Shown here: in pieces, positions 46,750 to 58,330 of the stretch
How the letters are laid out: each line of letters starts with the position of its first letter
How positions within the stretch are numbered: position 1 is the stretch's first letter
Assembly: GCA_038501625.1 (NCBI GenBank)
Contig: JAZAYU010000006.1
Coordinates: forward strand, 14,076,638-14,140,637
From: Corbicula japonica
Lineage: Eukaryota; Mollusca; Bivalvia; Venerida; Cyrenidae
Direction: 5' to 3'
DNA: 64,000 nt
The notes under the pieces: generated by a model
Databases searched by the model: none
Told to the model about the DNA's origin: nothing
What the model saw: only the letters and a program-made list of their open reading frames with translations
Made by a program: the position numbers and the translations under genes

Positions 46750-46894
46750 GGGAACTAACTCTAGCATTGTCTTACTGTGGACTATCTCTAGCTTTGCCAT
46801 AATGGGGACTATCTCTAGCATTGCCTCACTATGTTCTACCTCTAGCATTATCTCACTATATTATCTCTAACATTGTTTTACAATACGCTGTCTC
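46746..46894. repeat. ~27-bp minisatellite, middle block
   Basis: AATTGGGAACTAACTCTAGC resumes the array interrupted at 43494. Units continue to GCTGTCTC at 46887-46894, where the third element is inserted. Confidence 0.85.
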
Positions 46895-48055
46895 ATACCT
46901 GCCATATCCCCCGGCGGGGGGAAAAATCCCCCGGAATTTAGAGCCATCCCCTGGCCCCCCGGCGGGAGACGAAAATCCCCCGAAATTAACAAAAGTTAAG
47001 AAAAACGGTATAAAAATGCATTTTTGTCGCTCTCATCAGACATTTGTCTAAACGCCGAATACACCGTTACGTATCTCGGACTCCTAACGGTTGTGTCAAA
47101 ACGTTCCGAATTCGTCTAATTAGTGTCAACGAGAGGATTATCGATTATTTATTGAGAATTGACACTTAACAGGATTGTTTATTAGATAATTGATTGTTTG
47201 CATAGGTGTGAATGAAATCACACATATACCGTCTGTTTTATGTACAATTAGCGGACTTGTTTAAGGACTGAAGGTTTTTTATGATGTCCAAAATATGTGT
47301 GTATCCGGATAATGGGACACTTTCGGATACAAATTATTCGTCTTTTGACCAACAATTAACGTTTTGGCACGTTTGCAAATATTTTTTTTTAATTACAAAG
47401 TAGGAAGAAATGACCCGTCAAGCTGATACTTCTTGCATCCTTGGAATAAAAATATAATAGCCAAGCTGCAACTTTTGATATATTCAGGGACAGATCCAGA
47501 TGGACTTCAGTAGTGTTGCTCGAACACAATTTTTGGGCAGCAATATTTAATTTTCATGGGGATTTTGAACAGAAAATAGAAATTATAATGTAAATACACA
47601 AATACTTTCCTAAACAAACCCCCTTAGCATACTTAGAAAGATCCAGACTGACTCCTGGTCTGGTTTGACTGCAGAGACCATATGTTGAGCGTTCGAACTC
47701 AGCATCTGCAGCAAGTTAATAACATCCAAGTCCATGTTAGTTAACTTAAATAATTGTTCTAACTGATGTTAGTCTGTGCTATGCACATCAGAGTTTGTTG
47801 GACTGTTCATATAGTGTTTGTTTTATATAGTTTTATTATGTGCTGACACCCTGTTACAAAAAAAAAACATAATAAAAATATTGTTTAAATAAATGAGGAT
47901 AAATATATTTAATATTGCATCTTAGTTTAGTTTCTAGTAAATTCCGCTTGATTAGCCGCGTTAAAAAAATCCCCTGGAATTATATCGGAATCCCCTGGAA
48001 TTTTGAACCAAATCCCCTGGAATGCTTTCCAGAAATATGGCAGGTATGCTGTCTC
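46887..48055. mobile_element. TIR element (1153 bp) with perfect 8-bp target duplication
   Basis: ATACCTGCCATAT at 46895-46907 is complementary to 48035-48047. GCTGTCTC is duplicated exactly (46887-46894, 48048-48055). Subterminal zones repeat ATCCCCCGGAATT/AATCCCCTGGAATTTT words. An 8-bp duplication fits hAT-type integration (P and Merlin elements are alternatives). No transposase; non-autonomous. Confidence 0.88.
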
Positions 48056-48320
48056 TAGCATCCCCTTACTTTGCACAATTCTTTGCATTGCTGTACTGTA
48101 CTGTATCTCTAGCAATGTCTTAATGTAGACTGTCTCTTGCTTTGCCTTGATTTATTGTGTACTATCTCTATCAGTGCCTTGCTGTGTTCTATATCTAGCA
48201 TTGCCTTACTTCTCTAGCATTGCCTTTCTTAGCACTTACTCTAGCACTGACTTGCAATGCGTTTTTTCTAGCTTGACCTAATAAGTACTTCCTCTAGCAT
48301 AGCCTTACTGAACCTTTGTA
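48048..48320. repeat. ~27-bp minisatellite, right block
   Basis: Starts GCTGTCTCTAGCATCCCC and continues as degenerate TCTAGCATTGCCTTACT units to about 48320. Confidence 0.82.
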
Positions 48321-49090
48321 ACTTTTTATCCCTATTTCATTATGTTCTATCATGGACTAATTTTTTTCTTCATTGTTTGATGTTGAAGGTGTACCAGGGT
48401 TCTTCACAAGACCTAATCCTTTATTCCATACAGTTTTGAAGCAACTGATCAATGATAATCAGGTGTATATTATTGAAAATAGTCATTACATAATTATGAA
48501 ACTAAGATGTGTAGCAGCCAGCTGTTTCAAGCCTGAGGCCCTGTAGAACTTGAACCGAAGTTAAAGATAGATTACTGTATGGTTGATTACAGCAGTAGCT
48601 TTCATTAACAACTATGTTTTATTATGTTTTATAGGAGTCTATTATTAAAGTTTTTACAGTTGAACTCATTAAAAGGCCATTTTTACCTAATATCAAATGT
48701 CTTATTAAAGCAGTCCAAAGTAAAACAAACTTTGATGTATTACAAATATTACTGTTCAAGTGTACAAAATGTGACTTTAGTATATTTTCTCAACAGGGTG
48801 GAAGAGCATTAAAACCAATTAGAACATGAAATTTATTCAAGCACTTTTATAAGTTTATGTTGATAAATGATGGTTTATCATCTCACAGCCCAGCCATTGA
48901 TGTGCAAGGTTTATGTCACGAACATGTAAATCATGATGGCTGGTGACAAAAATTAGATAGTGAATCATTTTCATGTTAATTTTTTTACCACTTTTAATAA
49001 ATCAACAAAGAACTGATATCTTAAAAAAAGAGCAAAACCAGTTTAATACAACCTCTGTTAATCACACTTCTAAAGGACAAATACCCTCCT
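48321..49090. other. Intronic unique sequence, no gene seen
   Basis: No element or exon recognised; the open frame at 48624 lacks splice sites. Confidence 0.5.
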
Positions 49091-49220
49091 GTGCCCAAGA
49101 TCATAAAACTAAATCTGGAGACCAGTCTCAAATCTGAAACATCTGATTGGACCATTTCAGCCAGTCACATGCTTGAGAATTGAGACCAGTCTCCGCTATT
49201 AGTTTTATCATCTTGGGCCC
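49091..49220. mobile_element. Snap-back MITE, AGATCATAAAACTAAA subfamily
   Basis: GTGCCCAAGATCATAAAACT pairs with AGTTTTATCATCTTGGGCCC. The centre is partly deleted (ATCTGATTGGACCATTTCAG). Confidence 0.88.
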
Positions 49221-49225
49221 TGTGT

Positions 49226-49350
49226 TGAGGTTATAAAACTGAGCATGAAAACCAGTCTCAAATCTCAAGCATCTGGTCGCCATTTCAGCCAATCAGATGC
49301 TTGAGATTTGAGACTGGTTTTCAATCTCAGTTTTATAACATTCAGCCCTG
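49226..49350. mobile_element. Snap-back MITE, GGTTATAAAACTGAGC subfamily
   Basis: GAGGTTATAAAACTGAGCAT pairs with CTCAGTTTTATAACATTC. It lies directly beside a copy of the other subfamily, so the pair may be a double insertion at a preferred target. Confidence 0.9.
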
Positions 49351-50034
49351 GACTATAAGCAGTGTCTCCAGGGGATGACAGCATAACCAAGTAGACTGGT
49401 TGCTGAACAAACTGTTGAAAATCTACCTTTTGCTCAGTGAAAAAGGGTGTAAACCCACTGTGTACTGTTAACAAAGATTATCAGTTTGTAAAACAACTAC
49501 TTTTTGTGCACCAACAGGTTTAAAAACTAAGATATTTTTTATCCATGGTACTTGCTTGAGAGAACCCCTACCATTCACCCCCAATTGATGTTTTTTCATA
49601 GGCAAGTGAGTGATTCCACCTGAGGCATTATTGAGTCAGCTTTCTTTATTGATATACTGAACCAATATTATTTACTGTACATCAATAAATCAAATATCAA
49701 TGAAAAATATACTAAATGTTTTAATTTCCTCACTATTAGTTTTAAACATAAACTTTTATACTCATGAATGGCAATGGGCAGTATAGTGGCATCACTATAT
49801 TAGTATTTTAGTGATTGTCTAGAGGGCGGTAAACATATTCTCATTTTTATATGATTTTATATGATCTTTTGAAACACTTCCTGCTTCTGGTGGAACAGTT
49901 TATACAAATGGCACAGTTTGTGTTTTTTCTTTTTATTTTTAATGTGAATTTTGTATCAAAATTCTGAAAATGAGCATCAGTATTAAATCGGCAACCAAGG
50001 ATCATTTATTTAGCAATATAAACTTTTTCTCCTT

Positions 50035-50250
50035 ATGTACAGGTTTACCAACAGTGTAGATCCAGATCAGCTGGCACATCCTTGCTGTCTTATCAAGATC
50101 TACACTGTTTGGTTCTTGATCAGAGATGACTTAATGAAGCAAAAAGGGAACAGTGTAGATCCTGATCAGATGGCATGGATGATCTGGATCTGCAGTGTTC
50201 GCCAATCACCAATAGAAGTTGGATCTATATCTTTGGAGTAAAGGGATAAT
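50035..50250. mobile_element. Double-hairpin MITE, left end lost
   Basis: ACCAACAGTGTAGATCCAGA, the second stem GGGAACAGTGTAGATCCTGA and the right end TTTGGAGTAAAGGGATAA are clear. The CCCTTTCCTCC left end is not. Confidence 0.82.
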
Positions 50251-51408
50251 TTGATTCTATGACAGTACAGTCAGTGCAGTGCCAGGCTTTGACTACCAAA
50301 CTACCTGTATCGTGCTGGGAAGCATATTTGGCCATCTAACCGTACTTCACATTATTGACAATTTGTATAGTCATCTTAAATTACAGTTGTCAATTAAGGA
50401 AGCTTTCTAAAAAGGCTACAAGATTAAGGAGTTTAAAGTTCACACAGGTTTTGTCAGAGTTGACAATATCACTGATGTGTCAGATAAAGAACATTTTCAG
50501 TGTTGAAAAGACAAACACTTGTCCTCATTTACATCAAAGAGGGAACACTGAACCAAGCATAAGTAACAACCTTCATTTTTTCACTTTAATATCATTCAGT
50601 GGTTATTTATATTGAACTTTGATAGATGAGTAGTAATTACATGTTGTAATATATCATTTCACTGCAGGCAAAAAGTATTTGTCATCTCTGTAGATCATAA
50701 ACATTCACAACACATTCCATCTACATGCAATTAAGTTCAGAAAATCATTTAAACCTTTACTCCATAGATATATCTTTATTGAGTGGTATCTATGTTCTAG
50801 CATTTGTTAGTTTAATTTTTGTAAAACCTGTACTATGGTTGCTTCCTTCTGGCAGTATAAAGATCAGTTTAAGGAGATAGATAGCCTGATTTGTTTTATT
50901 TGCAAGACAGTTGAGACTTCAGTCAGGTGAGCCATTCAGAACCACATCTAGTCTTCTTGTTTCTGTAGTATTAGTATTTTTTTTTAACTTGAAAGCTAAA
51001 AATCGTTTATAAAGTTAAGATCTGAAATGTTAAAAGGTTGATTGAGTGCCACCGAGCTGATACAAAACAAACTGGGGGTATAGAGTCGACAATTGTGGTA
51101 TTGTGTGCATGTTCATTCAGGGATTTGAATAATGAATTTGCCTAATAACAATAGTTCTATTTACATTGACTGTATAAAATATAGAAACATTTCAATATCC
51201 ATGTATTACACTGTTTGATTATTTAATTCTTATGACAATGGTCTTAAACGTAGGAATGCCTCATTTGTAAAACTTAAGAAATACTGAAAATTGGCGGAAT
51301 AGTTTGAATGATTATGTCAACAAGCAAATGTAACAGCTAGTGAGGGTTTTCATGTTTTTCTCATAGGAAAGTTCTGCTACTTGCTGCTGATTGAGGTTGG
51401 TTATTATA
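50251..51408. other. Intronic unique sequence with a MITE end fragment
   Basis: AAACCTTTACTCCATAGATA at 50751-50770 is an isolated left end of the double-hairpin family. Nothing else recognised. Confidence 0.5.
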
Positions 51409-51596
51409 TTAATCCTTTATTCCATAGATAAAACTTTTATATAATAGGCGTTCAACATCCAAGTCATCCTTTATCACATTGGTGTTAAACATACATGCCA
51501 TCTGATCTGGATCTACACTGCTAGCTTCTTGGTCAAAAATAACCTAATGAATCTAAGTGACCAGTGTAGATCCAGCTCAAAAGACACAGAAGTGCT

Positions 51597-51725
51597 GATC
51601 TGGAGATCAGTCTCAAATCTCAAGCATCTGATTGGCTGAAATGGCGACCAGTCGCCATTTCAGCCAATCAGATGCTTGAGATTTGAGACTGATCTCAAAA
51701 CTTAGTTTTATGATCTCGGGCCCTG
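51597..51725. mobile_element. Snap-back MITE, nearly perfect palindrome
   Basis: GATCTGGAGATCAGTCTCAA pairs with TTGAGACTGATCTC. The centre AATGGCGACCAGTCGCCATT is a 20-bp perfect palindrome, so the copy can fold into an almost uninterrupted stem of about 60 bp. Confidence 0.93.
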
Positions 51726-51770
51726 GCTTGTCTGAATCTACACTGGTTACCAGTGAGATAAAGAGAATCT

Positions 51771-51909
51771 AACAATGGTATTCGGCGAAGATCAAGGTAT
51801 CTCAACCCGAGGGTAATGCTTTCCAGACGGAAACGAGGCTGTGCCGAGTTTCCATCTGGAAAGCACTCCCCGAGGGTTGGGATACCGCGATCTTCGCCGG
51901 ATACCAATG
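51771..51909. mobile_element. Second-family foldback element
   Basis: CAATGGTATTCGGCGAAGAT at the left pairs with ATCTTCGCCGGATACCAATG at the right. Inner arms GCTTTCCAGACGGAAAC and GTTTCCATCTGGAAAGC close on a 14-base loop. It is unrelated in sequence to the snap-back MITE family. Confidence 0.88.
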
Positions 51910-51916
51910 ATTGATT

Positions 51917-52725
51917 ATTTTTCTCACTTACTTCTTAAAGATTCAAACAAAATTATATAAAATTAAAAAAACGCAACAATTTTGGAGAACTATTTCTTTC
52001 GCGTCACTTCCAGTAGGAACGGTAAATCAGCCATGAATACACAGTCCTGTCAAAGTTTAACAACCCTAACATGTAGGCCTTCAACAATATCGTTACAAAT
52101 AAAAGAAAGGAAACAAATCGGGTTTTTTCATGGCATGAAAACAGCTGGTTCATCCGTTGAAAACGGATAACGGATCTGCGATTTTTAAGGTTATCCGTGA
52201 TTTCGTCACAATTCAAAATTCAAAAAAACGAATTATACATACCAGTTGAAATATCCCGATTAAACAGCAGTATATTTCCTATTTTATTTTCCATTCAGTT
52301 TCTTCATAGATCCTGATGTTTAACGAAGCTCGCAACAGCGGTATAAGAATGAAACACTTTAAAAAGTAGCATTTGCAGACTCATACCACGATAAACACTT
52401 CCAAGTTCCAGCGTTAAGAATTAAGCAACCTCCGAGTGTATCCTTTCCAAATGATTTTTGAACAAAATCCTGATAAAACAAAGTCAACAGATTGCTCTGT
52501 TTGAAAAAGTAAACATTCGTTTAATTACGTCACTTTATAAATTTAAATGACGTAGAAATAAGCATCATGACGTAGTCTAAATCAATAATGAAAGTGCTCA
52601 ATTAATATGGTGCGCAATAATACGAAAGAACGTGAGCACGCGGAGTGTAAGATAAGGCTATGTGAGATAAGGAAATCTCACACGGCTAAAAATAGAGATT
52701 TTTCTGTCTAGTAAGTGAGAAAAAA
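51917..52725. mobile_element. Probable TIR element with TTTTTCTCACTTACT ends
   Basis: TTTTTCTCACTTACT at 51917-51931 is complementary to AGTAAGTGAGAAAAA at 52711-52725. It is adjacent to the foldback element at 51771, so the two may be one compound insertion. The middle holds no recognisable gene, and target duplication is uncertain. Confidence 0.6.
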
Positions 52726-52750
52726 GCTATATCCCATAGAGTAAAGGGTA

Positions 52751-53387
52751 AAATAGTTTTAGAAATATAAAAAGCATTCAGTAGTATAGTTTTAAAAGAT
52801 ATCTTTATTTAATTTCCAAACTGTCAGTGAATGATGTATTAATATCTGATATTATTATTATCTCGATTGTTTGAAATCAGGTTTGATAAGAGCTTGCGGT
52901 TACTGGTTCATTGACATCGGAATAGAGATCAAGTACGATCAATACCATATATAGTGTTTAGGATACACTAGAAGTCTATATTGGCAGAGGAGATATTTGT
53001 GTCATCCTAAATATCTGAAGACATTATTATATTCTTTAAAAGTGTGGGATCTTATTTAGGTCAGTAAACATACTTTATGGTAAAATAAATAATGTTGGTG
53101 AGGATTGAATAACTCCATACATTTGTGAATACATTTTATGAATAATTAAAATGGGCTGGGAATTGTTGATAGATGGGTTGATGGTGAACATGCTGTGAGA
53201 TGTGGAGAGAACATATTGACACTACGTGGAGGAGGATATAAGACGTGTTTGAAAATACATGTGTGACAATATGTGAAGATAGTGGATAGTTAAACATTTG
53301 GATATTTACAACAGAAGAGACAATAAAAAGAGTAATAAAAATGAAACATTATCCATTAAAACTGTGAAAAGTATATACATTGTGTGA
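52751..53387. other. Intronic unique sequence, no gene seen
   Basis: Nothing recognisable. Confidence 0.5.
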
Positions 53388-53507
53388 CTAGGGTAAATCA
53401 TTGTAATCCAGATCAGGATCTACACTTGTCACTAGTTCAGAAATAACCTAATGAATCTAAAAGCGAACAGTGTAGATCCTGATCAGAAAGGTAAATCTGA
53501 GCAGCAG
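53388..53507. mobile_element. Double-hairpin MITE fragment
   Basis: GATCAGGATCTACACTTGTC, the linker GTTCAGAAATAACCTAATGA and GCGAACAGTGTAGATCCTGA remain. Both outer ends are lost. It lies about 50 bp upstream of the FHA exon 2 acceptor. Confidence 0.8.
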
Positions 53508-53558
53508 TGATTTTGTAAAAATGTTAGTTTTCAAGTATTGCATTTGTTTTTATTTCAG

Positions 53559-53648
53559 AGCCATGATGTAGACAAGCGGCATGCAGTTATAACATTTGAC
53601 CACTACCTTCGAAGATTCAAAATTAAAGATCTCAGTACTGTTAACGGG
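53559..53648 (+). CDS. CEP170-family FHA-domain exon 2
   Basis: Acceptor TTTTTATTTCAG and donor GGG|GTAAGC bound 30 phase-0 codons. It opens SHDVDKRHAVI, matching the CEP170 SRSVDKQHAVI block. The FHA Ser and His are kept, while the Arg after Ser is His here. It ends KIKDLSTVNG, the DL-x-S-x-NG turn of FHA domains. These residues line the phosphothreonine pocket in the family. Intron to exon 3 is 4.7 kb. Confidence 0.96.
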
Positions 53649-53748
53649 GTAAGCACTACTTTAATCAGACATAAGAAGGTCATATTTCTGATGGCAGCAA
53701 CTCATTGGTGAACTGCTTCGACTTTCCATCAGTTCTCCTATTTATTTG

Positions 53749-53971
53749 TTAATCCTTTACTCCATAATAATGCCAGTGTACTTCAAGATCATCCAGCATA
53801 CCTTTGCTGTCTGATCAGTATCTGAACTGATTGCTTTTAGGTCAGAAATAACCAAATAAATCAAAAAGCAAACAGTACAGGTCCTGATCAGATGGCACAG
53901 ATGTGCAGGCTGATATGGATCTACACTGTTTGCCCATGCCATAAAGGTGTATATGTGGAGGAAAGGGTTAA
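53749..53971. mobile_element. Double-hairpin MITE, well preserved
   Basis: TTAATCCTTTACTCCATAAT and TATGTGGAGGAAAGGGTTAA ends. The second stem GCAAACAGTACAGGTCCTGA ... GATCTACACTGTTTGC is intact; the first is shortened. Confidence 0.9.
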
Positions 53972-54288
53972 CTGAATCAGGCTTGTCTGCCAATAGAATT
54001 GGTGGATAGGGATATGAAGAAAGGTTTTGAGAAGGTGGTTTATGAAATAAGGAAACATAAAATAGGTGAGCATACATATGGCAAAAGTTTTCTTGATTTA
54101 CTACTGTCACAAAACGTATACATTTAATGCTTGTTGAAACACCTAAATGCAGTAAAGTTAAATGGAATCATACATGATTAACCAACCATGATATAAGAAC
54201 ACAATATAAAACATAAATACATAGATATTCTGTAATGTATATAGATTAATAATCTAATTTAATAACACTTCACTTCATGAATATGACT
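53972..54288. other. Intronic unique sequence, no gene seen
   Basis: Nothing recognisable. Confidence 0.5.
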
Positions 54289-54871
54289 TACCCTATAGCG
54301 GGTTATTTCTGCGGTCATAATATTCTGCGTTTTGCCCTCAAAAATGGATGCAAAAATTTCTGTGTTTTTTATTTCTGCATTTTCGGTTCCAATGAAGGAT
54401 AAATTTCTGCGGTTCATATTGGGTAAGGTGTCGTAAGAATAACACGACTCTGATATACGCATGCTATTTGTTTTTCACATATATTTTATTCATGAGTAAT
54501 ATCTGCTACTCAATTTATTTTATCAAAAAAAAAATTACAAAGATATTAATCATCGATGAATAACAACTCTCAAACAACTATTCAATTGAATAGAATGTTT
54601 GAGAAATGTTTGAGCAAATGTCGCGTTTATAGTATGCCTATATGATAACAATGTGCGGTAATTGATTGTAATTATTTTACCCTGTCTGTATTATAAAACG
54701 GATTATCTCGGACATGGCCACTCCGACGATTTTCGCTTGAAAATGAGATAATATTTTGCGATTTCAATTTCTTCTGGTTTTTTATTTCTGCTGGATATAT
54801 TTCTGTGATTTCATCCAAAACCGCAGAAACGCAGAAATTTGACACCCGCAGAAATTACCCACTATACGGTA
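54289..54871. mobile_element. 579-bp TIR element, TA target
   Basis: CCCTATAGCGGGTTATTTCT at the left pairs with AGAAATTACCCACTATACGG at the right, each bordered by TA. The words ATTTCTGCGG/CCGCAGAAAT recur several times inside both ends. TA target suggests a Tc1/mariner-type non-autonomous element. Confidence 0.82.
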
Positions 54872-54899
54872 TATCCCATTTGCCACAGTTGAAGATTAT

Positions 54900-55605
54900 T
54901 ACTGTGGTATCATTTTATTTAGCGATGGCTTAATTTTCGTGTATTTCGCGCACAGGCCAGCGCGCGAATTTAAAACCTAAGCTAAATTTTAACCATATAG
55001 TTTCGCATACGTATCCAAAACATTGTAATGTCCAAATTTACCTACACTTTGTATTTAGTTGCCCGTAGCACTATTTTATATAAATTTGAGGTATTGAATA
55101 ATTATATTCATAAAGGAAATAAAATTAGTTATTACTGTCTAATTTCGTTTGGAATATCTCATTCAGTTTATCTTGACACATAAAAACTATTTTTAATTAA
55201 TAAACCCTTTTTAAGTAATTGTTTTACAATTTATTGACACTTGTGAACATAAAACAGTTACGCAATTTAATAAATTTAACAATCCAATTATGTTATAAAT
55301 GGTCCAGATAGATGGATCATTCGAGTCCCGTGTCAATTAGCGGCGCCGAATAAACAGCGGTCTGATAATTGACTAACAAAGGAAGTGGTAGTTTACAGTG
55401 GCCAACTGACACATGATTAGCTCGCGTGTTCAAATAAACAATAGGTAACAATAACGGATCGGTCAAATATAGATTATAATAATGATTTTGGTTAATTTTT
55501 TATTTTTTGAAAATCGGTTTTGCGCAAATTTACGTCTGCACAAAACAGTCTTTTTCGACAATTGCGCGAAATTTCATGCCAGTGAAATTAAATGATAGCA
55601 CAGTA
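54900..55605. mobile_element. 702-bp TIR element, TA target
   Basis: CTGTGGTATCATTTTATTT at 54902 pairs with AAATTAAATGATAGCACAG ending 55603, with TA on each side. Inner CGCGC/GCGCG words also mirror (TTTCGCGC, GCGCGAAA). No ORF of transposase type. The right flank is a MITE half-copy. Confidence 0.78.
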
Positions 55606-55695
55606 TCAGATTGCATAGATGTGCAGGCAGATCTGGATCTACAATTAATTGGCCACTCATGGGATATTAGCTATATTCATGAAATAAGGGGATAC
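55606..55695. mobile_element. Half copy of the double-hairpin MITE
   Basis: GATGTGCAGGCAGATCTGGA, ACTCATGGGATATTAGCTAT and AAATAAGGGG represent the right hairpin arm and end. The left part is absent, probably split off by the element at 54900. Confidence 0.65.
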
Positions 55696-57532
55696 TATGA
55701 AGAAAGGCATGTTACTTAAATTAAATCTATGTGTTCATCTTGTATGATTTAAAGGGTTAGTGTTAGGGTTAATGTTTTTAATGAGAATTTACAAATTAAA
55801 ATCAGTCTCACACAACCAATCTGAATTGTGAATGATCATAATTAAACACTTACCAACTTAGTGCTTGATAATTGTTATGTTTAATAAATCAATTTGCTTA
55901 CTGACTTTTTCATGCAATGATAAATAAATAATGATTTAAAAAATATTTGCCAACAATTTGAAATCAGTTTGCAATTCCCTTGGACAAAAAATAATTTTAA
56001 CCACTGATTTATAATATTTGATTAAATAAGTCTGCTAATATTTGAAGAATCAGCATCAGTACATTTGATAGACTATGACTTCAGCTCTAAAATTACCAAG
56101 CTGCAAGAAACACATTAGTAATCATTAAATGGTTGGAGTTTGAAACTTCAAAGTGACTGATACATATCAGATGAGGTGACATTTCACAGGTGATCTATAA
56201 GAGACAAACCATCCTAACATGGGATCTATTCATACCTTCAGTATACTTTAAACCTTTAAAATCCATTGAAGTATCTGTGTAATGTAGATTAAAATAAAGT
56301 TTGGAAGATTAAAATTTCACACTTCTTATGATATTTCAATAATCTTGAATGGATGTATCAGCAGTGATGAAGCAAAACGATAAAATGCTAATAAATACTT
56401 AAAAGCACATTCACTGCCAGTAGACCCAGGTCAGCCTGCCCATCATAGCAGTCTGTTTATGGGTCTATACTGTCTACTATTTAGTAGAATGCTAAGTACT
56501 TTCACACATACCTATCAGGTTATGGGTTGCCTGTGACAAAGTGGGAGGCATATAGAGTTGCACTCATCCGTCTGTCCGTCCTCCAAATCTTTTGCCATAA
56601 ACTCCTAGTACACTATCAGGCAGATTTCTTTCAAACTTGCACAGATGATCAAGCAGGATGTGTAGATGATCATAAAGCCAGGACTTTTTTCCTGCGGTCA
56701 TTTTACCAGAGTTATGGCCATTTGTTATTACAAATGTTGTAACAGCAGTAATGGGGCATCAGTGTAAGGACACATTCTAGTTTGGTTTTAAGCTTTGTCA
56801 GGTTGATCTGTAACAAGATAGGTTGTGGCATCATTCATTTATTAAGCTTGCATGTTTTATGTTACCCACAGAGATGAATTAAAAACTCATGTTATTTGTT
56901 AATCTGGATTTTGGTTTGAAGTAGTCTTGTGGTCCGCAGAACTGAGAGATGCATATTCAGCAAGTTACACTGGCTGTTCATTAATATTTAATAGATTTGT
57001 CTTTTAAACAGGGAAAAGGTTACTGGTTAGGAGTGGAATTTGATCATGTTCAGTCAGTTTTCTCCCATGTTGATTACTGACATGCAAACCTGGACTAATG
57101 ATAATTGATTAAGTATGCACCATTACATGTTCCACTGACATGAACCGTAGTCTATACATTATACATTAATGGTGCTTTACATTAATTGTACAAACTTACT
57201 GTTAATTGTAAAGAGCTGTAATTTAAAATACAAGGGTTTGTATTGGAGTTATTCATGGACAGCTTGTGCTCGTGTGTTCATATGAGATCCTTTAAACGAA
57301 CATTTAGAGGCAGGCATGACTCTGATGCACCCGAGAACCGGGTTTAAACACCCAGTGGCACAATATCTTGTCACTGACAGTTCCAAGGCCAGAACTCCTC
57401 AGATTCTAATTGTTGTTAATTGTTTGCAGTGTCCTCTTCAAATCAGTCATTTTTATTAACACATTATCTCTCTTTCTTTGCATTTCGGCTGTGTGGGGAG
57501 GCTGTGTTTTCTGGACAAGACCATTCCTGATA
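55696..57532. other. Intronic sequence, one decayed repeat fragment
   Basis: Between 56560 and 56770, words such as TTTCAAACTTGCACAGATGA and AGTTATGGCCATTTGTTATT resemble the decayed interspersed repeats. 56410-56510 has a weak foldback (GTAGACCCAGGTCAG ... GGGTCTATACTGTCTAC). No exon recognised. Confidence 0.45.
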
Positions 57533-57680
57533 GGTGCCCAAGGTTATAAAACTGAACATAGAAACCAGTCTCAAATCTCAAGCATCTGATTGGCTGAAAT
57601 GGCGACCAGTCGCCATTTCAGCCAATCAGATGTTTGAGATTTGAGACTGGTTTCCAATCTCAGCTTTATAACCTCCAGCC
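57533..57680. mobile_element. Snap-back MITE, near-perfect palindrome
   Basis: GTGCCCAAGGTTATAAAACT pairs with AGCTTTATAACCTCCAGCC. The centre AATGGCGACCAGTCGCCATT is perfectly self-complementary. Confidence 0.95.
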
Positions 57681-58330
57681 ATGAATATTTCACTTTTTAG
57701 GTTAGAAGTAGCAAAAAACAACATGTAGCATAATTGTGTTACAAGTTGGAGACACTTGTAGCATTAATATCATATACTTCATTTTTACCAGTAACAAGAT
57801 GCAGGTACATGTAGCATTTATTATACAAAAAACTACATTTGTTTTGCATATAGCAAACAAATGTTTGCACACTTTTAACAAAAACTACATTGGTTACAAG
57901 TAGCACACAGGTATTTGAAGCATTAATGTAAAAAAAACTACAGAAAAAGGTAGTTCTTCCTTGAATTAAAACTTGTTACATCTGAAGATCCAATTTATCA
58001 TGTCCTAGTGTTTTTACAGGACAGTGTGTCAGTGGAGTTGTTACTTCTGATTTGGCCATTAAGTTTTTCCGGTTTTGTATCAATAAAACACTGTCCTTGG
58101 TAATGAACAACTTGTGTTGTGCACTAGATCATTACATTATTTTACTGTTAATTTGTTTCGAGTTTGCCCCAGTGTCACAATTTAATAAAATTAACAAGAA
58201 ATGATGTCCATAACAAGAATGTGTCACTTTCTATGTGAAAAACACATACTTTTCAATATTGAAATCATAATTTATTTTTATTATCATTATATTTTCAGAA
58301 ATTATGTTTTTTCGTTTGGTTTTCTTTCAG
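57681..58330. other. Intronic sequence before FHA exon 3
   Basis: Loosely repeated GTAGCA/ACTACATT words at 57700-57950. The polypyrimidine tract and acceptor GGTTTTCTTTCAG end at 58330. Confidence 0.55.

Larger units (their letters stand above)
51409..52750. mobile_element. Double-hairpin MITE with nested insertions
   Basis: Starts TTAATCCTTTATTCCATAGA (51409) and ends CATAGAGTAAAGGGTAA (52750). Its body is broken by a snap-back MITE (51597-51725) and by the compound foldback region 51771-52725. Host pieces between are GAATCTACACTGGTTACCAG and AGCTATATCCCATAG. Confidence 0.78.
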
